Counted from the first letter of the stretch, positions 9,160-18,241 are shown. The stretch is 64,000 nucleotides of DNA from Bradyrhizobiaceae bacterium PARB1 (GCA_002256345.1 NKIY01000007.1:187155-251154); one strand, 5' to 3'. Made by a program: numbers and translations. The notes: generated from the sequence alone by a model not told the origin.

Positions 9160-12100
9160 CTACTCCGCCGCGATCTGCCGCGGCACGGGGGGCGGGTTCG
9201 CCAGATCCTGCGCGAGCTGCGCGTAACGCGCCTTGGCCGCTTCAACCGCGGCTTCCTTAACCGGGCCATAGCCGCGGATGGTGTCGGGCAGCGACAGCAG
9301 CTCCACCGCGATCTCGACATTGGCGGGCGACAGAAGACCGAGCACCGTCGCGACGTCCTTCTCATAGCCCGCAATCAGATCGCGCTCCATCTTGCGATCG
9401 GCGCTGTAGCCAAACACATCGAGCGGCGTTCCGCGCAGGCCACGTGCGTTGGCCAAGAGCTTGAACAGCGGCATCATCCACGCGCCGAAGGCACGCTTTT
9501 TCGGCCGCCCGGATGCATCGGTGCCGGGTAGCATCGGCGGCGCCAGATTGAAGTGGATCTTGAAGTCACCCTCGAACTGCTCGCGCAACTGCTTCTCGAA
9601 GCGGCCGTCGGTATAGAGGCGCGCCACTTCATACTCGTCCTTGTAGGCAAGCAGTTTGGCATAGTTGATGGCGACCGCGCGCGGCAGCGCATCACCATAA
9701 CCGCCACGCATCGCGGCTTCACGAACCTGGCCGACTGTCGCGCGATAGGTGTCCGCCAGCTTCGCATTCTGATAGTCCGTCAGCATCGCGCTGCGATGGG
9801 CGACGATCTCGTCCAGCGTCATCTCATCCTGCGTCTTCTGCGCAGTGACGCCGTCAGTCCCCTTGAGCATCGCGGCCAGACGCTCTGGATCGGCGGCGGC
9901 GAGACGGCCGAGCTGGAAGGCAAGCATGTTCATCTTGATCGACACGCCGTTGAGCTCGATCGCCTGTTCGATAGAGGCCACCTGCAACGGCAGCAGGCCC
10001 TGTTGATAGGCGTAGCCCATCATCATCATGTTGGTGGCAATGCTGTCGCCAAGCAGGCCTTCCGCCGCCTTGGTGAAATCGAGGAAGGTCGATGTCTTTC
10101 GCAGCGCAATCGACAGCACGTCATTGACCCGGCCGCGCTGGAAATTGAAATCGCGATTGCGCACGAAATCCGCGATCGGAATGAGGTGCGTGTTGACGAT
10201 ACCGGTGGTGCGCTCGCCCTCGCAGAGCGAAATCGTCTCCTTGGCGATCGCCACCACCTCATCCGCAGCAATCAGGAGATCGGCGGTGCCAGTGACGATG
10301 CGCGAACACGTCACCTCAGCCGTCTCATTGGAAAGACGGACATGACTCAGCACCGCACCGCCCTTCTGGGCGAGGCCGGACATGTCGAGGATCATCGACG
10401 CCTTGCCTTCGATATGCGCGGCCATGCCGAGCAACGCACCGATGGTCAGCACGCCGGTGCCACCGACACCGCCCACGGCGATATTATACGGACGATCCAG
10501 CGTCGGACGTGAGGCGGGCTCCGGCAGTTCTCCGATATTGCCCAGTTCGATCGGAGCCTTGCGCTTCAATTTGCCGCCGTCGACAGTGACGAAGGACGGG
10601 CAAAATCCCTTCAGGCAGGAATAGTCCTTGTTGCAGCTCGACTGGTTGATGGTGCGCTTGCGGCCGAGTTCGGTCTCGAGCGGCTCCACCGAGATGCAGT
10701 TCGACTGCACCGAGCAATCGCCGCAGCCTTCGCAGACTGCGGGATTGATGATCACGCGGCGTTGCGGATCTTCGAGAATACCCTTCTTGCGCCGGCGGCG
10801 TTTTTCAGCCGCGCAGGTCTGTACGAACACGATGGCCGAGCAGCCCTCGATCTCGCGGCATTCCTTCATCACGCGATCGAGTTCGTCGCGATGCGCAAGT
10901 TTGGTGCCGGGCGCGATGCTGCTTGCCGGATAGGCGTCCGGGTTCTCGGATACGAGATAGATGGCGCGGATGCCTTCGGAGTGGAGCTGGAAGGTGATCT
11001 GCTGCGGCGAGAGGTCGCCGTCATGCTTCTGGCCGCCGGTCATGGCCACAGCGTCGTTATAGAGGATCTTGTAGGTAATGTTCGCCTTGGACGCGATCGA
11101 CTGCCGGATCGCCAGCGAACCCGAATGGAAGTAAGTGCCATCGCCGAGATTGGCGAAGATGTGCTTCTCGTTGGTGAACGGCGCGATGCCAGTCCACGGC
11201 ACGCCCTCGCCGCCCATATGGGTGAATGTCTCGGTGTTGCGGTCCATCCACAATGTCATGAAATGGCAGCCGATGCCGGCCAGCGCACGCGAACCTTCCG
11301 GCACCTTGGTGGACGTATTGTGCGGACAGCCCGAACAGAAATACGGCGTGCGCGCGATCGGCACGATGTTCTGCACCTGCGAGGCTTCGCGGCCGTGAAA
11401 CCAGTCCGCCTTGGCGCGCAGCAGCGCCGCGATCTCCGGATCGATCTCCATCGCCAGCAGGCGATCGACCATCGAGGTCGCCAGCTTGGCGACACTCAGT
11501 TCTTCCGCAAATGGCAGGAAGCGCTGGTCATGGGAGTCCATCTTGCCGACGATGCGCGGCCGCACATCGTCGCGCCAGTTGAACAACTCCTGCTTGACCT
11601 GGTTCTCGACGATCTCGCGACGTTCCTCGACGATGAAGATCTCTTCGAGACCCACCGCAAATTTGCGCACGCCTTCCGGCTCGAGCGGCCATGGCATGCC
11701 GATCTTGTAAAGTCGCAGGCCGATCTTTGCAGCAACCTGCTCGGTGATACCGAGTTCGCGCAACGCCTGCCGCACGTCCTCATAACTCTTGCCCGAGGCC
11801 ATGATGCCGAAGCGGGCATTCGGCGAGTCGATGGTGACGCGATTGATGTTGTTGGCGCGCGCGAAAGCGATCGCGGCAAAGCCCTTGTAGTCCTGCAGGC
11901 GGCGATCCTGCGCATAGCGATCGTCGGGCCAACGCAGATTGAGACCACCGGGCGGCATCTCGAAATCGGTCGGAATGTTGAACGGCGTCATCTCGTCATT
12001 GAGATTGATCTCCGCCGTGGTCTCCACAGTCTCGGTGATCACCTTCATGCCGACCCAGCAGCCCGAATAGCGCGACATGGCGATGCCGAGCAGGCCCATG

Positions 12101-12648
12101 TCGATGATCTCGTGGATCGACGACGGGTAGAGATACGGCATCAGCGCCGAGATGAAGGCGTGGTCGGACTGATGCGGCACCGTTGAGGATTTCGCGCCAT
12201 GATCGTCGCCGGCCAAACAGAGCACGCCACCGTGCTTTGCCGACCCCGCCGCATTGCCATGGCGAAACACGTCGCCGCAGCGATCGACACCTGGCCCCTT
12301 GCCGTACCAGATGCCGGCGATGCCGTCGTAATTGGCGCCCGGTGACAGGTTGAGCTGCTGCGTGCCCCAGATCGCGGTTGCCGCAAGGTCCTCGTTCACG
12401 CCGGGCTGAAACTTGATGCCGTATTGATCGAGATGTTTTCGCGCGGCCATGAGCTGCTGGTCGTAGCCGCCGAGCGGCGAACCGCGGTACCCTGTAACGA
12501 AAGCCGAGGTGTTGAGCCCCGCCGCACGGTCCCTGCGGACCTGCGCCATCGGCAACCGGACCAACGCCTGGATGCCCGTGAGAAAGATGTGACCTGAGCC
12601 TTGGGTGTATTTTTGATCGAGACTGATCGGGCCCTGATTGATTCCCAT
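9160..12648 (-). CDS. Fused indolepyruvate ferredoxin oxidoreductase (IorA-IorB type)
   Basis: This 1162-residue enzyme oxidatively decarboxylates aryl-pyruvates such as indolepyruvate to aryl-acetyl-CoA, passing electrons to ferredoxin. The N-terminal pyrimidine-binding half contains TGYRGSPLGGYD (52-63). The thiamine-diphosphate half has CSGCPHNTST (438-447) and GDGTYFHSG (502-510). A ferredoxin-like cysteine set follows (C639, C642, C645, C651, then C672, C678, C683). The gamma domain starts near GGVGGTGV (727-734), and a further C-terminal domain of over 150 residues follows. The one-chain form is typical of proteobacteria, while archaea use separate subunits. I chose the ATG at 12648 because GAGGGTGGA lies just upstream; ATG at 12672 is possible. 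Confidence 0.94.
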   Translation of the reverse strand: MGINQGPISLDQKYTQGSGHIFLTGIQALVRLPMAQVRRDRAAGLNTSAFVTGYRGSPLGGYDQQLMAARKHLDQYGIKFQPGVNEDLAATAIWGTQQLNLSPGANYDGIAGIWYGKGPGVDRCGDVFRHGNAAGSAKHGGVLCLAGDDHGAKSSTVPHQSDHAFISALMPYLYPSSIHEIIDMGLLGIAMSRYSGCWVGMKVITETVETTAEINLNDEMTPFNIPTDFEMPPGGLNLRWPDDRYAQDRRLQDYKGFAAIAFARANNINRVTIDSPNARFGIMASGKSYEDVRQALRELGITEQVAAKIGLRLYKIGMPWPLEPEGVRKFAVGLEEIFIVEERREIVENQVKQELFNWRDDVRPRIVGKMDSHDQRFLPFAEELSVAKLATSMVDRLLAMEIDPEIAALLRAKADWFHGREASQVQNIVPIARTPYFCSGCPHNTSTKVPEGSRALAGIGCHFMTLWMDRNTETFTHMGGEGVPWTGIAPFTNEKHIFANLGDGTYFHSGSLAIRQSIASKANITYKILYNDAVAMTGGQKHDGDLSPQQITFQLHSEGIRAIYLVSENPDAYPASSIAPGTKLAHRDELDRVMKECREIEGCSAIVFVQTCAAEKRRRRKKGILEDPQRRVIINPAVCEGCGDCSVQSNCISVEPLETELGRKRTINQSSCNKDYSCLKGFCPSFVTVDGGKLKRKAPIELGNIGELPEPASRPTLDRPYNIAVGGVGGTGVLTIGALLGMAAHIEGKASMILDMSGLAQKGGAVLSHVRLSNETAEVTCSRIVTGTADLLIAADEVVAIAKETISLCEGERTTGIVNTHLIPIADFVRNRDFNFQRGRVNDVLSIALRKTSTFLDFTKAAEGLLGDSIATNMMMMGYAYQQGLLPLQVASIEQAIELNGVSIKMNMLAFQLGRLAAADPERLAAMLKGTDGVTAQKTQDEMTLDEIVAHRSAMLTDYQNAKLADTYRATVGQVREAAMRGGYGDALPRAVAINYAKLLAYKDEYEVARLYTDGRFEKQLREQFEGDFKIHFNLAPPMLPGTDASGRPKKRAFGAWMMPLFKLLANARGLRGTPLDVFGYSADRKMERDLIAGYEKDVATVLGLLSPANVEIAVELLSLPDTIRGYGPVKEAAVEAAKARYAQLAQDLANPPPVPRQIAAE

Positions 12649-12968
12649 TCCACCCTCATATGCCGCCCGCATCGTTCCGTCGGGCGTGCTCGCACATCGT
12701 TATGTGGGGTCGTTCGACTCCCTTAGAAATAGTCTATGTTGAATTGGAAACGTGGCGCACCACAAATGTGCACGGCGCGCGACTGCCATCCAAAAACGCA
12801 ACTTCATGATGCAAATGGGCCGTTCACCCGGCACGTTATGTCGTGCGGCAAGGCCGCGGCGAAAGGAGATGGCGCGGACTGTGCACTGCAGCAACGACTT
12901 TGACGGAGGATAGTGGAGCGCAGGCGCATCACACCGGAGCGAAACCCCATCCTTATGAGCCCCAACGT
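12649..12968. other. Intergenic region upstream of the indolepyruvate oxidoreductase
   Basis: This 320-base stretch lies between two minus-strand genes and should hold the oxidoreductase promoter. It contains part of an intergenic repeat at 12916-12952. No gene or clear terminator is visible. Confidence 0.45.
12916..12952. repeat. Half copy of the 19.7-kb nested inverted repeat
   Basis: The sequence GAGCGCAGGCGCATCACACC and the following CGGAGC-GAAA-CCCATCC closely match 19674-19710. Only the left half of the longer element is present here, so no stem forms locally. Confidence 0.5.
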
Positions 12969-13328
12969 CTATGCCGGGAAAATCTCCCCGATGACCTTGA
13001 TGAGGTCAGCTTCGCGGAACGGCTTGCGCAGGTAAGCCCTGAACCGCCCTGCCCGATCACGCACGACGTTTTCCAGCAGAGACGTCATCACTACGACCGG
13101 GATGTCCCGCAGCCGCTCGTCCTCGCGCATGGCCGCGATCAACCCTGCCCCGTCGATAAACGGCATCATGAAATCGGTGAGTACGAGATCGGGTGTCTCG
13201 CGATGCAGGATGTCGAGCGCCTCGCGGCCATTGCCTGCGACCAGCACATTAAAGGCATTCTCGCTCAACAGGACTTCGAGCCAGTCGGCGATCGCCCATT
13301 CGTCCTCGACAATCAGGACCGTACGCAC
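12969..13328 (-). CDS. Single-domain response regulator
   Basis: This is a stand-alone receiver domain of 119 residues with no output domain. The phosphoacceptor is D52 in VLTDFMMP, with the acidic pair E8/D9, the switch T82 in VVVMTS and K102 in YLRKPF, all as expected for a functional receiver. Such CheY/DivK-like proteins act through protein contacts. The gene starts two bases after the stop codon of the KaiC-like gene, so the two are almost certainly co-transcribed and probably translationally coupled. This suggests that the receiver works with the KaiC-like ATPase, or in a phosphorelay controlling it. No histidine kinase is in view. Confidence 0.9.
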   Translation of the reverse strand: MRTVLIVEDEWAIADWLEVLLSENAFNVLVAGNGREALDILHRETPDLVLTDFMMPFIDGAGLIAAMREDERLRDIPVVVMTSLLENVVRDRAGRFRAYLRKPFREADLIKVIGEIFPA

Positions 13329-13330
13329 CG

Positions 13331-14809
13331 CTAGTCTCCAGTCAATTTGAGGTCTGCCGCTGGCGTCGGCTGCGGCCCCTGACTGGAGATGTCGCGAAGG
13401 ATGCGTTCGGCTCTTTCATAATTCTCATCGAGCACGATGCCGCCCTCATGGATTTCAAAACGGCGCATCCGCATATCGGTCCGACGGTCGCGCGACTTGA
13501 GGATCGTCATCAGGCGATGATTTTCCGAACGCAGGGCCGCGAGATGCAAAGCGACGATATTCTCGGCCACGGCAGACAGACCCGTCTGGTTGACGCCTTT
13601 GAGCGGCTGCCCAGGGGTCATCCCGGCGTGATCGGTTTCCGCCGTCGCCAGTGTGGTAACACCAAGTGCGCGCAACTCGTTGCACAGCGCGGACAAAAAA
13701 GAGCCCATGCGGTGCTTCTCGTCGGTGAGTTTCGAGAATCCCTCGATGCCGTCGATCACCAAGCGCTTGACACCCGTCTGCCGGATGGTGCCGAGCAGTT
13801 CTGTCGCCACCTCGTCGAGCACCGCTTCGGTCTGCGGGCGCCACATCAGGGTGACATTATCGGGCAGCGCGAGCTTCAGGCTCTTGGCCTTCACCCGCAG
13901 CGCCATCGGATTTTCGTGGAAACCAAAGAACAGCGCGGGCTCGCCCGCAGGCCCGCCGGTCAGGAACTGAAGACCCGCAGTGGTTTTGCCGGAGCCCGAC
14001 GGCCCCAGCACCACCGTGACCGAATGGGTGTCGATGCCGCCGCCGAACATCTTGTCGATGCCGGGAATGCCGATCGGAACCATCGGCCCATCGGCGCTGT
14101 CCCAGACACTCGGCGTCTCCAGCAGCGCCTCGATACGCGGATAGATTGCGTGGCCGGCATCGGTGATCCGATAGGCGTGCTTGCCGCCCATGAACCAGCC
14201 GCCGCGCAGCTTGTGGATCTGGATCGAACGCTCAGCGCGCCGGCCATGCAGCGAGGACTGCAGCTCGATCAGGCCGTCCACCATCGTATGCTCAGGCGGG
14301 TGAGCATCGGCATCGAAGGCGCTGGTGAGCAGGAACATGGTGCAATTGCTGAAACCCGCCTGGGTCTGCAGTTCGTGGATGAACTTCTTCAGCTCGAGTT
14401 CGCTCCGCGCCTTCTCATGCACCGTGATCAGGCCATCGAGCACAAGGATGCTGGCATTGCGGGTCCGAACCTCGCGGCGAACCACGTCGAGCAGTCCGCG
14501 CAGCCCGTCGTCCTCCAGCGTCTTGAAGGCGCCGACATAGGACATCCGGTCAGGGATCGCATTTTCATCGAAGAACTTCATCCGCCGCATATGCCCGATC
14601 ATGCGGGCGTGGCTCTCCGCGAGCAGCGTAATATACAGCGCGTTGCGGCCCTGGGCCGCCTGCGCGAAGCAAATCTGGTTGCCAAGAATGGTTTTTCCGG
14701 CGCCGGGCGCGCCCTGGATGATGTAGATGCCGCCGTCGAAAACGCCCCCACCGAGTATCGCATCCAGACCCGCAATGCCGGTCGCGACCCGGCCATTATC
14801 AGCACTCAT
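13331..14809 (-). CDS. KaiC-like tandem RecA-fold ATPase
   Basis: The 492-residue protein has two KaiC/RadA-type ATPase domains. The first has Walker A GAPGAGKT (33-40) and Walker B ILVLDGL (121-127). The second has GPSGSGKT (269-276) and RLVIDGI (349-355). By eye, the catalytic-Glu positions read AE (64-65) in the first and HE (298-299) in the second domain. The segment matching the KaiC autophosphorylation loop reads LSAVAEN (411-417), which keeps a Ser but has Ala in place of the Thr. It is therefore a KaiC relative but not a clear clock KaiC. No kaiA or kaiB is nearby. A receiver gene follows after two bases. A role in signal integration is an inference. Confidence 0.88.
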   Translation of the reverse strand: MSADNGRVATGIAGLDAILGGGVFDGGIYIIQGAPGAGKTILGNQICFAQAAQGRNALYITLLAESHARMIGHMRRMKFFDENAIPDRMSYVGAFKTLEDDGLRGLLDVVRREVRTRNASILVLDGLITVHEKARSELELKKFIHELQTQAGFSNCTMFLLTSAFDADAHPPEHTMVDGLIELQSSLHGRRAERSIQIHKLRGGWFMGGKHAYRITDAGHAIYPRIEALLETPSVWDSADGPMVPIGIPGIDKMFGGGIDTHSVTVVLGPSGSGKTTAGLQFLTGGPAGEPALFFGFHENPMALRVKAKSLKLALPDNVTLMWRPQTEAVLDEVATELLGTIRQTGVKRLVIDGIEGFSKLTDEKHRMGSFLSALCNELRALGVTTLATAETDHAGMTPGQPLKGVNQTGLSAVAENIVALHLAALRSENHRLMTILKSRDRRTDMRMRRFEIHEGGIVLDENYERAERILRDISSQGPQPTPAADLKLTGD

Positions 14810-14998
14810 CCCGTTACTGCCCCTGAGGTGTCACCTAGAACGGTGAGATGCGGAAACGCACCGGGATGCAATCGGTTCCATGGCTTTTTGCAGAAATATT
14901 TCGAATATTGATTAGGGTCCGCGGGGCAGGCTTCAAAATCGGAACATCTGGACGGGATCGACCATTGGTGACTGACAGCACCTGGCGAGGAGGATGGA

Positions 14999-15238
14999 AT
15001 GACCCAGCTTTCCAATATCCGGATGGCGCAAACCGGCTTTGCGGACCGCAAGGCTGCACCTCATCCGGAGAAGTATCATCCACGCTGCGGCGAAGAACAT
15101 CGTCACAAGCCCACCAAGGCCGTGATCGGAATTGCCCTGCTGATCGTGCTCAGCGTCCTGCTCTACGGGATTACGGGTCACGCCACCGAGCGGTCGGTGA
15201 GCAAAGCGGCGCCGCAGACCGCCACCCAAATGCGATAG
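14999..15238 (+). CDS. Small single-pass membrane protein, function unknown
   Basis: A 79-residue protein with a hydrophilic N-terminal half rich in His, Lys and Pro, one membrane helix at about residues 41-59 (VIGIALLIVLSVLLYGI) and a short polar tail. The start is well supported by GAGGAGGATGGA directly before the ATG. I recognise no family. It stands between the KaiC-like gene and the formyltransferase-like gene, divergent from the former and convergent with the latter, so it is its own unit. The good ribosome-binding site and clean membrane segment argue that it is real. Confidence 0.6.
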   Translation: MTQLSNIRMAQTGFADRKAAPHPEKYHPRCGEEHRHKPTKAVIGIALLIVLSVLLYGITGHATERSVSKAAPQTATQMR

Positions 15239-15247
15239 AGAGCCGAT

Positions 15248-15955
15248 TCAGACTTCTGCGGTTGCAGCGGCGGTCGCATCGGCCTCGATGTCGGACGAGA
15301 CCAGCCGAAGCTGCCGACCCGGCGGAACCATCGACGGCACAATCCCGAAGTGATCGGCGAATGGCCCATCGATCCGGCGGACTGCCTGACCGCGCGAAAT
15401 GACCGGCGCGTTCCTTCGGACCTGCTGATTGTCGGGGCGAGAATGATGCACTTCACTCCAGCGCACGGCACGCTCGATCAGCGGCGCGGAATGGTTCGCC
15501 AACGGGCGGGCCATGCGCCAGAACATTTGAACGAGCGCTGCATAGGTCATCTCTTCCAGCGCACCAACGCTGGCGCCCGGCGGGACCGCAAACAAATCGA
15601 CTTCAACGATCGGGCCTGCTTCCGTGCGCTCGGTTACACGGTGCATCGTGCAGCCGAAATCGGACGCCCCGTCATCGATCGCGTCTTGCACCGGCGTAGC
15701 GCCGGGATAGCGCGGCGAGCCGGGATGGAAATTATAGGCGCCATACCCCAGTTGAGCCACGACGGCAGCCGACACCTTCACATCTCCGGCGAAGGAAACC
15801 AGTCGTGCACCGGACAGCCATTCCGCTTCGATCGCATCGAGATCAGCTGTAGTGAACACCGGCAACACATTCAGCGATGGATTGTAGCTCCGGAGAAGTG
15901 TCGCAAAGACCGAATGCTCGGCGGGGCCTGCGAGAAGAATGAGGGTGTCGAACAT
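15248..15955 (-). CDS. Formyltransferase-family protein
   Basis: This 235-residue protein carries the formyl-transferase fold of methionyl-tRNA and GAR formyltransferases, which use 10-formyl-tetrahydrofolate. The active-site segment YNFHPGSPRYPG gives N75 and H77. The third catalytic position, normally Asp in a D-x-G motif before PI, appears as E112 in TEAGPIV, so the chemistry may be altered or absent. The N-terminus MFDTLILLAG is the first beta strand of the Rossmann-like core. The start at 15955 fits the fold; the open frame further upstream is non-coding. It lacks the C-terminal OB domain of methionyl-tRNA formyltransferase. The acceptor substrate is unknown. Confidence 0.75.
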   Translation of the reverse strand: MFDTLILLAGPAEHSVFATLLRSYNPSLNVLPVFTTADLDAIEAEWLSGARLVSFAGDVKVSAAVVAQLGYGAYNFHPGSPRYPGATPVQDAIDDGASDFGCTMHRVTERTEAGPIVEVDLFAVPPGASVGALEEMTYAALVQMFWRMARPLANHSAPLIERAVRWSEVHHSRPDNQQVRRNAPVISRGQAVRRIDGPFADHFGIVPSMVPPGRQLRLVSSDIEADATAAATAEV

Positions 15956-16136
15956 GTCAGGCGCCAGTCTACGAATCGGAGTTCCGGAAGATTCGCAGTC
16001 AGGTCTTAACAACTGATGATCGCCCGGAACGGCTGCGAACCACTGCAATGCAATAGCGCGACCACGGGTCGCGACAACCACGGTCGGAACATGCGCGTTC
16101 CCGGACGGTTGTGTTATCTGCACAGGAGGAATCGAC

Positions 16137-16601
16137 ATGGCGAACTTGCACAATCCCACCGATCCCCAGCGCCCCGGGCCGGACAATGACGATCCGCGTG
16201 GCCCTGTCCGCATCGATAGCGAACTGCAGGCCGATCCCGAATTGCAGGAAGGCCCCGCGTCTGGCGGACGTATCCTCGCTTATGGCGTTGCAGTGCTGGT
16301 ATTGCTGGGGGTCGTGTTCTACGGCCTGAACAGCGGCTCGATGAATCCGAACGAGGCGACCAAAACGGCCTCGCAGTCCACGCCGGCAACGCAGGACAGC
16401 ACGCCGAAAGCGCCTGCTCCGACCAACAACATAGCGGATTCCAACACCAAGCCACCGGTGGCGCCCGGCGTTCGCGACGTAACTCCCACCAAGGAAAACC
16501 CGGGCGTAACGACCGGCTCTGCGCCGGCCCGCTCGCAGGGACCGCAATCCGGCCCGACCGGAACCGAAGTGGACAGCTCCAGGGGCGGCGCAGCCAAATA
16601 G
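16137..16601 (+). CDS. Single-pass membrane protein with Pro/Thr-rich tail, function unknown
   Basis: The 154-residue product has a Pro/Asp-rich N-terminal 43 residues, one membrane helix at about 47-64 (ILAYGVAVLVLLGVVFYGL), and a long low-complexity tail rich in Pro, Thr, Ser and Asn. The tail is probably periplasmic. AGGAGGAATCGAC before the ATG is a very good ribosome-binding site. I know of no assigned role; similar proteins are common hypotheticals in Bradyrhizobium-like genomes. It is divergent from the formyltransferase-like gene and is followed by a hairpin. Confidence 0.7.
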   Translation: MANLHNPTDPQRPGPDNDDPRGPVRIDSELQADPELQEGPASGGRILAYGVAVLVLLGVVFYGLNSGSMNPNEATKTASQSTPATQDSTPKAPAPTNNIADSNTKPPVAPGVRDVTPTKENPGVTTGSAPARSQGPQSGPTGTEVDSSRGGAAK

Positions 16602-16617
16602 CACTGCGCATGGGCAG

Positions 16618-16654
16618 GCAAAGCAGCGGCCATCGATCATGACCGCTGTTTTGC
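16618..16654 (+). terminator. Probable hairpin terminator
   Basis: A stem with one mismatch runs from GCAAAGCAGCGG at 16618 to CCGCTGTTTTGC ending at 16654, enclosing a shorter CAT/ATG stem. It lies 16 bases after the stop codon. The T-run is inside the stem rather than after it, so the call is moderate. Confidence 0.5.
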
Positions 16655-16759
16655 TGCGTCTGTATTCTGCAGATCGGCAAATCGTGATGTCGATGTGATT
16701 TTACTTCGAACGCCACATCGTCGAGACCACGATCGCGCATCGCCAGACAGGATCCGACC

Positions 16760-17767
16760 ATGAAACCTTTGCTGCTTCTCGCATCGCTCGCCGTTCTGTC
16801 CCTGGCGCCAAACGATGCGACATATGCGGCGGAGCGCGAGCCTTACGGCATCGGCCTCGAAGGCTTCCAGTATCCCTACCCCGTCCAGATGCTACCGCTG
16901 ACAAATGACGGCGAACAGCTGCGCATGGCTTACATGGACGTGCCGTCGCAAAAGCCCAACGGCCGTACCGTGGTCCTGCTGCACGGACGCAATTTTCCGT
17001 CGAGCTATTGGGCGCCGGTGATCCGTACGCTGACTGACGCCGGTTACCGCGTCGTCGTGCCGGATCAGATCGGCTTCGGCAAATCCTCAAAACCGTCCGG
17101 CGAACTGCATTTCGACAATCTTGCCCGCAACACCATCACGCTGATGGACCATCTCGGCATTGCCAAATTCGACGTGGTCGCGCATTCGCTCGGCGGTATG
17201 TTGAGCGTCCGCATCGCCCGCGCCTATCCGGACCGCGTCGATCATCTGTTGCTCGCAGCCCCGATCGGCCTCGAAGACTATCGCTTCTATGTGCCGCCGA
17301 CGCCGACCGAGAAGATCATCGAGACCGAAGACAAGCTCACCGCCGACGGCTATCGCAAGCAACTCGAGACCAACTACGCGCTCAAGCTTCCGCCCGAGCA
17401 GGTCACTCCCTTCATCGATGCCCGTTTCAACATCAAGGGCGCGTCCGACTATCCGCGCTGGCTGCGCGCCTTCGTCAGCTCGGCGCAGATGATCTATCGG
17501 GAGCCGGTGGTGCATGAGATTCCGCTGATCGGCTTGCCCACGCTGTTCATCATGGGTGCCGACGATCACAACGCACCGGGCAAGCCCAATGCCCCGGAAG
17601 CATTGCGGCCGAAGATGGGGCAGAACGCCGATCTGGCAAAGGCATTGGCCGCGAAGATGCCGAATGCAAAAGCGGAAGTGCTGCCCAATGCCGGGCATCT
17701 GGTTTTCCTCGACGCCCCCGCCAAATTCGACGAGCTGATGCTGGGCTTCCTCGCAACGAAGCCATGA
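16760..17767 (+). CDS. Secreted alpha/beta hydrolase
   Basis: The 335-residue protein has a signal peptide (about 1-23, cleaved after ATYA) and a complete alpha/beta hydrolase domain. The oxyanion strand is VVLLHGRNF (71-79), and the nucleophile elbow is AHSLGG (141-146, Ser143). The acidic residue is probably in FIMGADDHNA, and the His is in PNAGHLVFLD. The PDQIGFGKSSKP stretch is typical of epoxide hydrolase, haloperoxidase and C-C bond hydrolase relatives. It is likely a periplasmic esterase-type enzyme, but its substrate cannot be given. The gene is preceded by a small hairpin and appears monocistronic. Confidence 0.85.
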   Translation: MKPLLLLASLAVLSLAPNDATYAAEREPYGIGLEGFQYPYPVQMLPLTNDGEQLRMAYMDVPSQKPNGRTVVLLHGRNFPSSYWAPVIRTLTDAGYRVVVPDQIGFGKSSKPSGELHFDNLARNTITLMDHLGIAKFDVVAHSLGGMLSVRIARAYPDRVDHLLLAAPIGLEDYRFYVPPTPTEKIIETEDKLTADGYRKQLETNYALKLPPEQVTPFIDARFNIKGASDYPRWLRAFVSSAQMIYREPVVHEIPLIGLPTLFIMGADDHNAPGKPNAPEALRPKMGQNADLAKALAAKMPNAKAEVLPNAGHLVFLDAPAKFDELMLGFLATKP

Positions 17768-17952
17768 CACCCGCGAGCTTCACATAGGCCTCGGCGGAAT
17801 ATTCATGCACCATTCAGGTCGAATCGGGTCATTTCGCGTCGTGAAGCAACGCTCCCACGGCAACATTTTCGTCGCAACGACGTTATGTCGCGGGGGACGC
17901 GATGTCATCGTTCTCTGCGCCGCGTCGCGGCACCATCCGAGGGAGACCATTC

Positions 17953-18210
17953 ATGAAGACGATTCTCGCAGCGGCCCTGTTCGCCGCCACCATGGGCGGC
18001 ATCGGCGCGGCCAATGCTGCGATGCCGATGGCGCCGCTCAGCGCCGCCGACACTGCCGCAGTGATCCAGGTCGCGCAGGGCTGCGGTCCCGGCTATGCAC
18101 GCGGCCCGCGCGGCTTCTGCCGCCCGATGCGCATGGGCCCGCCTCCCGGCCGTTACTGCCCGCCCGGCATGTTCCGTAATCCCTATGGCCGCTGCATCCG
18201 CCGCTGGTGA
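17953..18210 (+). CDS. Small secreted Cys/Gly/Pro/Arg-rich protein
   Basis: The 85-residue precursor has a clear signal peptide (about 1-23, ending AANA). The mature part of about 62 residues contains GCGPGYARGPRGFCRP and later YCPPG and GRCIRRW, so four cysteines spaced in Gly/Pro/Arg-rich sequence. It resembles the GCG-type small secreted proteins of rhizobia, whose role is unknown. The ATG at 17953 follows GAGGGAGACC; an upstream in-frame start at 17902 would destroy the signal peptide. A terminator follows. Two disulfides in the periplasm or outside the cell are likely but inferred. Confidence 0.75.
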   Translation: MKTILAAALFAATMGGIGAANAAMPMAPLSAADTAAVIQVAQGCGPGYARGPRGFCRPMRMGPPPGRYCPPGMFRNPYGRCIRRW

Positions 18211-18241
18211 TCGCATCCGGCCGAGGCCGGACTGATACGCG

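Noticed and set aside
9553..10512. Plus-strand frames of about 320 codons, and another at 10762-12186, inside the indolepyruvate oxidoreductase
   Set aside because: They are antisense to a well-conserved enzyme and show no family features.
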